Of a stretch of 64,000 nucleotides of DNA, positions 52,188 through 61,551 are shown in pieces (within the stretch, counting starts at the first letter, position 1; every line of letters starts with the position of its first letter). Source of the DNA: JAGLOK01 sp963676355 (GTDB taxonomy: Bacteria > Bacillota > Clostridia > Christensenellales > UMGS416). Location of the stretch: assembly GCA_963676355.1 (NCBI GenBank), contig OY781093.1, positions 62,001 through 126,000 of the forward strand. Reading direction: 5' to 3'. The position numbers and the translations under genes were made by a program. The notes under the pieces are model-generated. The model did not search any database, was not told the DNA's origin, and worked only from the letters and a program-made list of their open reading frames with translations.

Positions 52188-53369
52188 ATGCAATCATCAA
52201 TAACATTTCCAAAGGGATTTTCGGCAGGAACTTCTGCCTGCGGTTTAAAAAAGAACGGTCAATTGGACCTATGTGTTATAAAAAGCGAGTCCCTCGCATC
52301 TTGCGCTGGAGTATTTACTACCAACGTTGTTAAAGGCCACAGCCTAGAAGTGTGCAAAGAACATGTTAAAAAAGGTCATGCAAGGTGTGTGTACGTAAAT
52401 GCCGGAAACGCCAATGCCTGCGTGGGCAACGACGGAATTTCTGATGCATATAAGATATGCGAAATAATAGCAAAGCGCGTTGGGTGTTTGCCTGAAGAAG
52501 TGCTCCCCAACTCAACAGGTGTCATAGGCGTACGCCTTCCCATGGACAAGATATCCAGCGGAATAAGCGATGCAATAAGTGGACTGTCAAAAGATGGCGC
52601 AGAGGATGCGGCTCGGGCGATAATGACGACTGACACACATCCAAAGCTTGCGCAAGCTGAAATAGAGATCAATGGTAAAAAAATTAAGATAGGTGCTATC
52701 GCAAAGGGTTCTGGCATGATACACCCCGATATGGCAACAATGATAAGTCTTATTACAACCGATGCCGATATTGCCCCAGAACTTTTACAAAAAATGCTTA
52801 AAAAATGCGCAGACTTAACATATAACAGAGTGAGTGTAGACGGCGACACAAGCGTGTGCGACACGGTGCTTATGGTGGCGAATGGAATGTCAGGTGTTGT
52901 TGTAGATACCCTAGAGGGCGAATTCTTCCGTGCGCTAACAGATATCTGCACGAAGCTATCAAAAATGCTGGCAGCAGACGGCGAAGGTGCCACAAAGCTT
53001 ATGAGCATAATAGTAGAATCCGCACCTGATGACAAAAGCGCAAAACTTATAGCAAACTCAATAGCAAAATCCCCTCTTTGCAAAACAGCAGCATTCGGCG
53101 AGGATGCAAACTGGGGCAGGATACTCACCGCCGCAGGATACTCTGGCGCGGAATTTGATCCTGTAAAATGCCAGCTTTACATTGGAAGCCTATTGGTGTA
53201 TGACAAGGGCTTAGGGATAGTTTTTGATGAAGATGAAGCCTCAAGAATATTATCTAAAAAAGAAGTAGAATATAGGTTTGTAATGAATCAAGGAAATGGT
53301 GCATACAACGTTTGGTCATGTGATTTTACATATGACTATGTAAAAATAAACGGCAGCTATAGAACATAA
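52188..53369 (+). CDS. argJ: Glutamate N-acetyltransferase / amino-acid acetyltransferase
   Basis: Recycles the acetyl group in arginine synthesis by transferring it from N-acetylornithine to glutamate. It may also use acetyl-CoA if bifunctional. The autocleavage site is KGSGMIHPDMATM near residues 172-184, where the Thr becomes the nucleophile of the beta chain. DGDTSVCDT and FGEDANWGRIL are further family motifs. 393 residues. AAGGAAAC precedes the ATG. No other arg genes are adjacent. Confidence 0.94.
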   Translation: MQSSITFPKGFSAGTSACGLKKNGQLDLCVIKSESLASCAGVFTTNVVKGHSLEVCKEHVKKGHARCVYVNAGNANACVGNDGISDAYKICEIIAKRVGCLPEEVLPNSTGVIGVRLPMDKISSGISDAISGLSKDGAEDAARAIMTTDTHPKLAQAEIEINGKKIKIGAIAKGSGMIHPDMATMISLITTDADIAPELLQKMLKKCADLTYNRVSVDGDTSVCDTVLMVANGMSGVVVDTLEGEFFRALTDICTKLSKMLAADGEGATKLMSIIVESAPDDKSAKLIANSIAKSPLCKTAAFGEDANWGRILTAAGYSGAEFDPVKCQLYIGSLLVYDKGLGIVFDEDEASRILSKKEVEYRFVMNQGNGAYNVWSCDFTYDYVKINGSYRT

Positions 53370-53380
53370 TCTATGATTCT

Positions 53381-54844
53381 TTATGGCATATAATCTTGTG
53401 TTATTTTTATAAGGTTGCCTTCAAATCCAACTATATTGTACAGATTTTCATAAATCAGATTTTCATCTTTTTCAAGTATTTGTTCAAATTGCGAAATATC
53501 GGCGCGATATCCTTCAGCTGTATTTGAAGAGTCAATATTTACGTTAAGTGTGATTTCTGTTATGTCCGTAAACTTATATTCAATTATAGTCGGGTTGCTG
53601 TTTTGAATATATACATTGTCTGTTTCCAAGAGAACCTCTTTTGCCCTTCTTTCGGAAACGCCAAAGTCGTGAATATATTCACTGACCGCTTCTTCTCCCG
53701 TAAACCTTCTTACATAATCAATATAAATTACCTTCTCTTCGAGATCATAGTCCACAACTTTTGCAAGCGCCATTACGGGCAGGTCTCTTGAAAGTTCAGT
53801 TCCGTCCGTTTTTAAATAGAAAACCTCATTAGACGCTGTATTTTCATATGACTCAAAGAAAATCCAATCGCTTGCAACGTTTAATCCGTTTACATCATTA
53901 TATTCCAAAATATACTCAACATCGCCACTTTCTATATCCATGGTTCCAAGTGCGCTGTTTTCATTTGAATAAAATATAAGAGTGCTTTCTGTACTATTTA
54001 GATACGAAATGTTTTCTTCTAAAATCACTGTGCTTTCGAGTGTTTGAGTGTCAAGCACCGTCAGTTTTTTTGTTGTTTTATTTATATAATATACTTTCCC
54101 AGCAATAATATTTATCTGGCTTGCCTGATTATTTGAAAGCTGCAGCATCTCTCCCGTGCATGTATCATATGAATACAGAGTGTTTTCCTCTTCTTCATTG
54201 GCATAGTAAATTACCTGCCCGTCAAAAGTATACGCAGACGTTTTAATCATTAAATTTTCTTTTTCTGTGCCGTCAAGGTTTGCCCGATAAAGGTAATTGT
54301 CAGCTTCGCTTCCTATGGCGTTCTGATAATATATATGATCTTGCATTACCATCATTGAGTATGCACCTGTAATGTTTAAAGCTTCCGGCTCTCCTTCTTG
54401 GTTCAAAGGCATCCGGTGAACCGCATATTCTTCTGAACAAACGAAATATATATAGCCATCATAAACATTTATATAAATAATATCAGTTTTATCAAGAATC
54501 TTCTTTTGATGGTGTCCAGAGTCTGACATACTGTTTAATCCGTTATTTATATAATATATAGTACCTTCAAATTCTGCTGCTATTCCGTTGTTTTCAGCGT
54601 TTGACCCCTCATTAATACGCTCAATTACTGGCGGTGCAAGCTTCACCTGCCCAACCTTGAGCGAGGTGTGCTCTGTAGCCTCTTCTATTTCCACTTCATC
54701 TGTTTCATAAAGAGATGAATGTAATGCAGGCATGGGGCTCATTTCTGAAGGCTCCGATGAGCATCCAGCAAAAAACAAGGCAGCTGTAAAAAAAACGGTT
54801 GCAATATGAATCAGTTTAATATTTATTCTATAGTTTTTCTTCAT
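53381..54844 (-). CDS. Lipoprotein with DUF5050-type propeller repeats
   Basis: 487 residues. The signal MKKNYRINIKLIHIATVFF ends at a lipobox GC (about residue 28). Then come six or more repeats with alternating Tyr/Ile and Asp/Gly, such as GTIYYINNGLNSMSD, DGYIYFVCSEEY and GQVIYYANEEEE, predicted to form a beta-propeller outside the cell. A C-terminal segment (about 370-487) is unlike the repeats. No enzymatic motif; substrate or partner unknown. Confidence 0.75.
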   Translation of the reverse strand: MKKNYRINIKLIHIATVFFTAALFFAGCSSEPSEMSPMPALHSSLYETDEVEIEEATEHTSLKVGQVKLAPPVIERINEGSNAENNGIAAEFEGTIYYINNGLNSMSDSGHHQKKILDKTDIIYINVYDGYIYFVCSEEYAVHRMPLNQEGEPEALNITGAYSMMVMQDHIYYQNAIGSEADNYLYRANLDGTEKENLMIKTSAYTFDGQVIYYANEEEENTLYSYDTCTGEMLQLSNNQASQINIIAGKVYYINKTTKKLTVLDTQTLESTVILEENISYLNSTESTLIFYSNENSALGTMDIESGDVEYILEYNDVNGLNVASDWIFFESYENTASNEVFYLKTDGTELSRDLPVMALAKVVDYDLEEKVIYIDYVRRFTGEEAVSEYIHDFGVSERRAKEVLLETDNVYIQNSNPTIIEYKFTDITEITLNVNIDSSNTAEGYRADISQFEQILEKDENLIYENLYNIVGFEGNLIKITQDYMP

Positions 54845-54929
54845 AGTTTAGGAACGTTATATTAATGCATTTTTAATCAAATGTAAATATTAGCAATTGT
54901 AAGTTAACACTTAGTTTAGATTAAATCCA

Positions 54930-56006
54930 CTAGTCTCCGAAGCTTACACCCACTGATCTTGCAGCATCAACCATCTCACAATCATCAGGAACACCTTTTG
55001 TTTTTCCGGCAATTTTGGAAAGCTTGTTGTGTGTGATTACTCCACCTTTAAGCGCTACAGTCCTGCCATATTTTTCTTCTTCAATAAGCTTGGCTGCATG
55101 TATTCCAAATCTAGTGGACAAGATTCTATCATAAGGAGAGGGGCTTCCACCGCGCACAATATGCCCGGGGATAACAACCCTAACATTATGATCGCATCTG
55201 TCGGAAAGTTCACCAGCAATTCTGTGAGATACTGCGAGACACTGGGTTTCGTCTCTGTATTTTTTTAATTCTTTTTTCGGCATCTTGGCTTCTTTTTTGT
55301 TCTTTGCGCCTTCTGCCACTGCAATGATTGAAAACTTTTTGCCCGCCTTGTCTCTCTTATTAATCGCATCTACTATAGAATCAATATCATATGGTATTTC
55401 AGGGATAATTATTACATCCGCACCACCCGCGACTCCTGAATATAGCGTAAGCCAGCCTGCCTTGTTGCCCATAATCTCAACCAGCATAACTCGGCCGTGA
55501 GAGTTTGCCGTGGTATGAATTCTGTCAATTGCATCAGTTGCAGTATCTATTGCGGTATGGAAACCGAAAGTCACATCCGTACCATAAATATCATTATCTA
55601 TTGTCTTTGGGAGTCCGATTACATTCAAACCCTCTTCGGATAAAAGATTTGCTGTTTTATGTGTGCCGTTGCCTCCCAATGTCACAAGACAATCAAGCTT
55701 CATCTTTTCATAGTTTTTAACCATAGCAGCCACTTTATCGACTTTGTCATCTTCTATGACTCTCATTTTTTTAAAAGGCTGTCTGGATGTTCCCAGAATA
55801 GTTCCGCCTAATGTCAAAATCCCTGATAAATCTTCTTTTTTTATTTTATGCCATTGGTTTTCTATGAGACCACGATAACCATCTTCAATGCCAATAATCT
55901 CGACATCCTTCATGCTTTCATACACTGCTTTTCCTACACCTCTGATTGCAGCATTAAGCCCGGGGCAGTCACCACCGCTTGTTAATATTCCTATTCTTTT
56001 TGTCAT
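54930..56006 (-). CDS. pfkA: 6-phosphofructokinase
   Basis: 358 residues. GILTSGGDCPGLNAAIRGV is the N-terminal nucleotide loop, and GGTILGTSRQPF, LPKTIDND and GHIVRGGSPSPYDRIL give the other active-site segments. The residue after Pro in LPKTIDND is Lys, the position that favours PPi in many PFKs. The nucleotide segment is GGNGTHKTA with Gly at position 104, as in ATP-using group III. Donor preference is therefore unclear. Confidence 0.93.
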   Translation of the reverse strand: MTKRIGILTSGGDCPGLNAAIRGVGKAVYESMKDVEIIGIEDGYRGLIENQWHKIKKEDLSGILTLGGTILGTSRQPFKKMRVIEDDKVDKVAAMVKNYEKMKLDCLVTLGGNGTHKTANLLSEEGLNVIGLPKTIDNDIYGTDVTFGFHTAIDTATDAIDRIHTTANSHGRVMLVEIMGNKAGWLTLYSGVAGGADVIIIPEIPYDIDSIVDAINKRDKAGKKFSIIAVAEGAKNKKEAKMPKKELKKYRDETQCLAVSHRIAGELSDRCDHNVRVVIPGHIVRGGSPSPYDRILSTRFGIHAAKLIEEEKYGRTVALKGGVITHNKLSKIAGKTKGVPDDCEMVDAARSVGVSFGD

Positions 56007-56140
56007 TTCAATACTCCTTCAAAAAGATTAATATATCTATATAACAGTTTAACACTTTTTAAATGGTTTTAAAATCTTTTGACCAATATTAAGTAAAAAG
56101 ATATAATAAATACGAATTTTTACCGTTTATCGGGGGAAAT

Positions 56141-58261
56141 ATGAAAAGAAAAATTATTGCACTTATTATAACAACAACAATTTTACTATCCGCACTTTTA
56201 TCTGGGTGTGGCGCTTCAAGCGTGATTGATTCAAAAGTAAAATCAGCTGTCAGCAATTCATCAAGGTCTGATGAAGCTCTAGAATGGCTTGTTGCAAACA
56301 AAGATATCGTAATTCCAGAGCTATTAAACCGGATGTCTAATTCTTCAGGAAACCGAGCCGAGCAATCCGCTCAAGCCCTGCTTATGATGGGTGATATTGG
56401 CAAAAAAGGCTCTATAATGCTTTTTGAAACTATGACGGAAAGCGGAAAACGCACATGGTGTGACGCTCTTGCCAAAGAAAACACAAAGGATGCGGTAATA
56501 GAGCTGCTTATTCTTTCTGAAAAAGAAGGGGCTTTTGATATAGCGGTATCAGCACTTGTTTCAATGGGCGATGTCGCATTGGACTACCTTGCAGGGCAAT
56601 TACACAGCCCTTATTTTAGCCAAACAGTTGACACAACGCTTGCAAATTTCGGTGAACCAGCAGTAGAGCTTATAATCCCTGCCGTTCATTCATCAGACAA
56701 GGATAAAGTTAACCGCGCACTTGTAATATTAGCAACAGTGGGGCAAAGCGCAGCTGCAGCTCTTGCAAAAGATGCCTTGGTTAATTCCGAAAACACAGAG
56801 TCGGCTAGGCAAATAGCCGTCACAATGCTCAAAAATTATCCCGAAACTACGATAAATACAATTATAGAGTCAATTGATGATACAACTAATGTATCAATCG
56901 CAGCGGCGCTTCTTAACGAAATTTCGGGAACTGAAAACATTAATGCGGTGTTGTCTGCAAGTTCTTTGGGTGATGAGGCCGTTGTTTCAAAAGTGCTTAA
57001 AGAATATTTAATCATGACAGGTATTGATCCAGTTATAGCCATTGCGCTAAACGGAAGTGAAGAATATCTGCAGGGTGCATCAATTGCACTACAAGGTGGC
57101 GACTATGACACGCAGGTTTTAATTGCAGTTTTAAATAACATAAAAGATACAGACTCGCAAGGTTCTCAAATTGACAACATTGCAGAAAAACTTATTCAGG
57201 ATGTAAACTTAAAGCTTCTTGCTCGTGCGATTATTTCAAATGACACACAAACTCTTTACGAAGTCCTTTCCACAGGCATGGAATTAAGCAGGTCAAGCTC
57301 TATATTGAGCAATGCTTCTGAAAATATATATACAAGAATGATTGCCGCAAATAACTCCCTTGAAGGCGATGCAAAAAAGACCTTTATGACAGTGCTTGCA
57401 AGCTGCTCGGATTCAATGCTTCCTTCAATTGTTCTGTCTGAATACGCAAACAATGAAGAAACTTCCTCTCTTGCAGCTAATGCTTTAACTTCAGCTCTTT
57501 CTGCCAATGGCAAATTCATGTTCTCAGAAGTTGATATGTCTGCCTACTCTTCAAAAATTGTTCAAGATTTATTAAGTTCGGATGACGCAAAAAAAACAGC
57601 GGCACAGATAATACTTTCCAGAGTATCCACATCAAAAAGCAACCATGCTTTTTATAAAACCATTTTCGACAGCTATAAGGATAAGACCGTTTTCACTATA
57701 TTAGCAGGCCACTACGGTGGTGCAGGTGCTCTTCCTTTAGACTTAACTATTGATGTAAATGGCTCGCAAATCTCCCCTCAAACTGTAACAGTTAAAAAAA
57801 CAGGGGATGTGAAAAATGTATCCTCCAGCAAAGAGCCCGACTACAAAACTCTCATTGCAGGGTTTGCGCCATATCTTGGTTGGACTGAAGCCGAAAGCGA
57901 TGCTGATATAACCCTTGATTTTGACTGTGACATAACACCAAAAGACAAAAGATATTCCGGGCTTATAGCAAGCAGCTATCTGGGCGCTGAAGCAAGAGGA
58001 ACCCTTACCTTGTACGTAAACGGCGAGAAGATTAAAAGTGTAAGCGGCTATGCCCTCATCTCACCACCGTCTGAATACCCAGGACCAGAAGGAGAATTCA
58101 GATATAAAAGTGAGCGTGAGGATGCGCCTGCAAGCGATGCATATCTTATCGCATTTATAAATGCAATGTATAATATGTGGGGTGAAAAAGCATTGTTTGG
58201 CTTTTATAATTATGATGTAAATGCCACTGATAAAGCAAGCTCAGACTTATTTATCCACTGA
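56141..58261 (+). CDS. Large lipoprotein with HEAT-like repeats
   Basis: 706 residues. The lipoprotein signal MKRKIIALIITTTILLSAL is followed by SGC (Cys about residue 23). Residues about 30-520 form helical repeats rich in Ala and Leu, such as ALLMMGDIGKKGSIML and ALVSMGDVALDYLAG, typical of HEAT repeats. The C-terminal domain (about 520-706) is beta-rich, with GHYGGAGALPLD and ADITLDFDCDIT. An extracytoplasmic scaffold is the most that can be inferred. Confidence 0.75.
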   Translation: MKRKIIALIITTTILLSALLSGCGASSVIDSKVKSAVSNSSRSDEALEWLVANKDIVIPELLNRMSNSSGNRAEQSAQALLMMGDIGKKGSIMLFETMTESGKRTWCDALAKENTKDAVIELLILSEKEGAFDIAVSALVSMGDVALDYLAGQLHSPYFSQTVDTTLANFGEPAVELIIPAVHSSDKDKVNRALVILATVGQSAAAALAKDALVNSENTESARQIAVTMLKNYPETTINTIIESIDDTTNVSIAAALLNEISGTENINAVLSASSLGDEAVVSKVLKEYLIMTGIDPVIAIALNGSEEYLQGASIALQGGDYDTQVLIAVLNNIKDTDSQGSQIDNIAEKLIQDVNLKLLARAIISNDTQTLYEVLSTGMELSRSSSILSNASENIYTRMIAANNSLEGDAKKTFMTVLASCSDSMLPSIVLSEYANNEETSSLAANALTSALSANGKFMFSEVDMSAYSSKIVQDLLSSDDAKKTAAQIILSRVSTSKSNHAFYKTIFDSYKDKTVFTILAGHYGGAGALPLDLTIDVNGSQISPQTVTVKKTGDVKNVSSSKEPDYKTLIAGFAPYLGWTEAESDADITLDFDCDITPKDKRYSGLIASSYLGAEARGTLTLYVNGEKIKSVSGYALISPPSEYPGPEGEFRYKSEREDAPASDAYLIAFINAMYNMWGEKALFGFYNYDVNATDKASSDLFIH

Positions 58262-58346
58262 TAATTATTAAAACTTTTATCCTCCCCTTCTTTCAGACAG
58301 GTATAAAAAAAGTTGTGTTCGATAACCCAATTAATGTTATAATTAA

Positions 58347-59243
58347 ATGATGATACAGAATTTTAAAAATAGAAACATGAATCTGAATGTCAGGAAAGCG
58401 GCATACTGGGTAATGGTTGCAAGTTATCTTCAGATAGCAGCAGCACTTCTTGTGGCGTTTTTGTATCTTACGGGAGAGAATGTATCCACAACTATAATGA
58501 TGCCGGTTTTGGTGATTTTGGTCATTGCGGGAAATGCACTTTTAATGCGCAACGCAAAAATAATCCTTTCCACTCGCCAAGCATTAAACGAGCAATGGAT
58601 TAGCATGACAGAAATGCTCAGCTCTGAAGCTGATCTTAACAACAAACTTCGCGCACAAAGGCACGATTTTTTAAACCATCTTCAGGTAATTTCCTCTTTA
58701 ATACAACTTGAAGAACATAATGAAGCCAATAAATATCTCTCCAAAGTAATGGGAGATATAAAGCAAGTCGGGCAATTGCTTCGAACGTCAAATGCCGCAA
58801 TAAATGCTCTTTTGGCTGCAAAATCTGTCGATGCAGGAAGAAACGGAGTTGAGCTAAAATTTCATATATCAGCAAAACTCAATAGTATCCCGATTGAAGA
58901 CTGGCAATTTTGCAGAATCCTTTCAAATCTGATTGACAATGCAATGTACGAGGCAAAAAAAATAAATGGCGAGGTTCACGTTTCACTAAGAGAAGATGAT
59001 AATGCACTTTACTTTTCTGTTGAAAACGACGGAGAAGATATAACTGATGAAGAAATGAAACAAATTCTAGAGCCGGGATTCACCACAAAAGGTGATGAAG
59101 GCACGGGCATGGGGCTATATATCGTCACACAGACACTTGAAGAAAACAATGGCACAATGGAGATTGAAAGCTCAGAGGGCAGAACCCGCTTTTTCGGGCA
59201 CATAAAGTGCGCTGACAGTTTGACTGCTGAAAACGACACTTAG
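58347..59243 (+). CDS. Sensor histidine kinase, SpoOB/DpiB-like dimerisation domain
   Basis: 298 residues. Two N-terminal membrane helices (about 22-45 and 49-71) precede the phospho-acceptor helix LRAQRHDFLNHLQVISSL (about residues 99-116). The HATPase domain follows, with ILSNLIDNAMYEA and GTGMGLYIVTQTLEEN. There is no PAS or periplasmic domain, so the signal is probably sensed in or near the membrane. TATAAT lies only three bases before the ATG with no ribosome site, so a later start or a leaderless message is possible. A LytTR response regulator four genes downstream is the likely partner. Confidence 0.88.
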   Translation: MMIQNFKNRNMNLNVRKAAYWVMVASYLQIAAALLVAFLYLTGENVSTTIMMPVLVILVIAGNALLMRNAKIILSTRQALNEQWISMTEMLSSEADLNNKLRAQRHDFLNHLQVISSLIQLEEHNEANKYLSKVMGDIKQVGQLLRTSNAAINALLAAKSVDAGRNGVELKFHISAKLNSIPIEDWQFCRILSNLIDNAMYEAKKINGEVHVSLREDDNALYFSVENDGEDITDEEMKQILEPGFTTKGDEGTGMGLYIVTQTLEENNGTMEIESSEGRTRFFGHIKCADSLTAENDT

Positions 59244-59334
59244 GTTTAGCAATATCTTTCTTTGACGCGTTTTACTTTAATATTTGACAAAACAAGACTA
59301 ATATATAAGCAAGTAACATTAGTGAGGTGATATT

Positions 59335-59856
59335 ATGGAAGCCGGAAGCGAAGTTTTAATGAATATCTTAGGCATAGCTATAAGCTGGCCAGCCGCTATT
59401 TGTCTTATCTTAGGAATTGCGTTGGTTATAATAGAAATGTTTACTCCTGGTCTTACCGTTCCAGGTATAGCAGGGATAATACTGATAATAGCTGCAATTA
59501 TTCTAACAGCAGGTAGCTTTCTTGATGGAATGCTCATGCTGCTGGGGGTTATTGCCATATTGTCGATAGCGCTATTCTTTGTACTGCGAAGTGCATCAAA
59601 AGGCATGCTAAGCCGCTCCCCCATCATAAAAAAAGACACCGAAGAAGAATATCTGTCGGTTGACGACATGAAGTTTTTTATCGGCAAAGAAGGAAAAGCA
59701 CTGACCATTCTCCGTCCTGCAGGTACTGCAGACTTTAACGGCGTGAGACTGGATGTAGTGACAGAAGGCTCTTTTGTAAAGCAGGGAGTCAAAGTAAAGG
59801 TCATACGCGTGGAAGGACGTCGAATAATTGTAGCTCCTATCGCGCTTGATGAATAA
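59335..59856 (+). CDS. NfeD-family membrane protein
   Basis: 173 residues. Three hydrophobic helices (about 12-32, 36-58, 63-83) precede a C-terminal OB-fold (about 105-172, with GKEGKALTILRPAGTADFN and KVKVIRVEGRRIIV). This is the short NfeD form partnered with flotillins, as with YqeZ and FloA in Bacillus. GAGGTGA precedes the ATG. The flotillin gene follows 22 bases downstream. Confidence 0.9.
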   Translation: MEAGSEVLMNILGIAISWPAAICLILGIALVIIEMFTPGLTVPGIAGIILIIAAIILTAGSFLDGMLMLLGVIAILSIALFFVLRSASKGMLSRSPIIKKDTEEEYLSVDDMKFFIGKEGKALTILRPAGTADFNGVRLDVVTEGSFVKQGVKVKVIRVEGRRIIVAPIALDE

Positions 59857-59878
59857 TTTTATTTAAAAGGAGAATATT

Positions 59879-60895
59879 ATGGATGTTGTAATTGTATTAG
59901 CAATAATCGTCGGAATTATTATATTCCTCGCACTGTTTTTTTCATTCATACCAATCAGATTATGGATTACGGCAGCTGCATCAAATGTCAAGGTCGGCCT
60001 CGGCACACTTGTAGGCATGCGCCTGAGGAAGGTTTCGCCGGTAAGGATTATCATGCCAGCCATTAAGAGCACCAAGGCTGGTCTCAGCATGACAGTTAAC
60101 CAGCTTGAAACTCACTATATCGCAGGCGGTAATGTTGACCGGATTGTAGATGCCTCCATCGCAGCACAAAGAGCCGGCATTGAGCTTCCTTATGAGAGAG
60201 CTTGTGCAATTGATCTTGCAGGCCGTGACATCTTGACTGCTGTTCAAATGAGTGTTCACCCCAAGGTTATAGAAACTCCAATAGTAGCCGCTATTGCAAA
60301 AGACGGCATTGAACTTCGCGCAAAAGCAAGAGTTACAGTTCGTGCCAACATCGAAAGACTTGTCGGTGGTGCAGGCGAAGAAACTATCATCGCACGTGTC
60401 GGAGAAGGTATCGTTACAACAGTTGGTTCTGCTCCCACACATAAAGCTGTGCTTGAAAACCCGGATTCAATATCCCACACTGTCTTAAACAAAGGCTTAG
60501 ATGCAGGAACAGCATATGAAATTCTTTCAATTGATATAGCAGACGTTGACGTAGGACGTAACATCGGAGCTCAATTGCAGACTGACCAAGCACAGGCTGA
60601 CCTTAGAATCGCTCGTGCTAAAGCTGAAGAGCGTCGTGCAATGGCTGTTGCCCAAGAGCAAGAGATGGTTGCACTCGAGCAAGAGATGCGTGCTCGCGTG
60701 GTTGAAGCTGAAGCTGAAGTTCCAAAAGCTATGGCATATGCTTTCCGTGAAGGCAATCTCGGAATCATGGATTACTACAACATGAAAAATGTTATGAGTG
60801 ACACCGAAATGAGAAATGCAATTTCAGGAATGACTCAGGGACAAAATAGTGACGATGCAAAAGCAAAAGACGATAAAGCAAACAACGATAATTAA
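59879..60895 (+). CDS. floA: Flotillin-like protein FloA
   Basis: 338 residues. An N-terminal hairpin helix (about 4-24) precedes an SPFH-like core (about 40-200) beginning RLWITAAASNVKVGLGTLVG. A long Ala/Glu coiled coil follows (about 235-290, with AEERRAMAVAQEQEMVALEQ). It scaffolds functional membrane microdomains in the cell membrane. AAAAGGAG precedes the ATG. It lies between NfeD and a hypothetical membrane protein in a five-gene unit that begins and ends with a two-component system. Confidence 0.95.
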   Translation: MDVVIVLAIIVGIIIFLALFFSFIPIRLWITAAASNVKVGLGTLVGMRLRKVSPVRIIMPAIKSTKAGLSMTVNQLETHYIAGGNVDRIVDASIAAQRAGIELPYERACAIDLAGRDILTAVQMSVHPKVIETPIVAAIAKDGIELRAKARVTVRANIERLVGGAGEETIIARVGEGIVTTVGSAPTHKAVLENPDSISHTVLNKGLDAGTAYEILSIDIADVDVGRNIGAQLQTDQAQADLRIARAKAEERRAMAVAQEQEMVALEQEMRARVVEAEAEVPKAMAYAFREGNLGIMDYYNMKNVMSDTEMRNAISGMTQGQNSDDAKAKDDKANNDN

Positions 60896-60901
60896 TTTTC
60901 A

Positions 60902-60928
60902 AGGGTTTCCGACAATGTCGGGAACCCT
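60902..60928 (+). other. Internal operon hairpin after floA
   Basis: AGGGTTTCCGAC/GTCGGGAACCCT, 12 bp with one wobble and a three-base loop, without a T-run. It lies between floA and the next ribosome site, so it more likely sets mRNA stability or partial termination than full termination. Confidence 0.5.
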
Positions 60929-60948
60929 AAAATAAAAGGAGGTACTAA

Positions 60949-61551
60949 ATGGACATTTTTGAAAACCTTATTCCGCTTTTGATTATTGTAAGCATAGTTT
61001 TTAGCATCATAGGCAAAGCGAAAAAGGTACAAGGAAAATCCTCCAATAATTCATCTGCTACAGCGTCATCTTCATCACAAAACAAAGTGCAAAGCTTGCA
61101 GGATATCATAAGGCAGCAAATTGAAGAGCAAAAAAACGCAGTGAAACCTGTTCCCCCAAAAACAACTCATCCTGCATTCCAGCATAAAAGCCCAAAACAG
61201 CCCAACCAGCCTCCCAAACCCACGACATTTGGCGAGGGACAAATAAGGGAATTTTCTTCACTGGAAAACACTCCTGTTGAGATGCAGCGTCATTCGCACA
61301 ACGCTCACGGAGGACGACCCAGCTATAATGAGGGCGATCCGCTAAACCGAAAGTCCCTTGAAGGACAGCCTAACATTTTAGATGTTGCTTCCTTAGTTAC
61401 TAGAAGAGGAAAAAAGGCGACAAAAAACAACAAGCAGGCTCTTTCCAAAAGCGGCAATATTAATTTTAAAATAAATACTGAGAGTGTTGTTAATGGCATA
61501 ATAATGTCTGAAATATTAAACAAAAGAGGCGGCAGAAGGACACTGAAATGA
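60949..61551 (+). CDS. Membrane-anchored hypothetical protein
   Basis: 200 residues. One N-terminal helix (about 7-22) is followed by a long low-complexity, Ser/Gln/Pro-rich region (about 30-150, with PVPPKTTHPAFQHKSP). A short conserved-looking end (FKINTESVVNGIIMSEIL) closes the protein. It resembles in position the YqfB-like gene that follows FloA elsewhere, but I cannot match it. AAAAGGAGG precedes the ATG, and its end overlaps the LytTR gene by four bases (ATGA). Confidence 0.7.
   Translation: MDIFENLIPLLIIVSIVFSIIGKAKKVQGKSSNNSSATASSSSQNKVQSLQDIIRQQIEEQKNAVKPVPPKTTHPAFQHKSPKQPNQPPKPTTFGEGQIREFSSLENTPVEMQRHSHNAHGGRPSYNEGDPLNRKSLEGQPNILDVASLVTRRGKKATKNNKQALSKSGNINFKINTESVVNGIIMSEILNKRGGRRTLK

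Noticed and set aside
52376..53128. A 250-codon open frame antisense to argJ
   Set aside because: It lies entirely within argJ on the opposite strand, has no ribosome site and low-complexity Ser/Ile composition; argJ has all family motifs.
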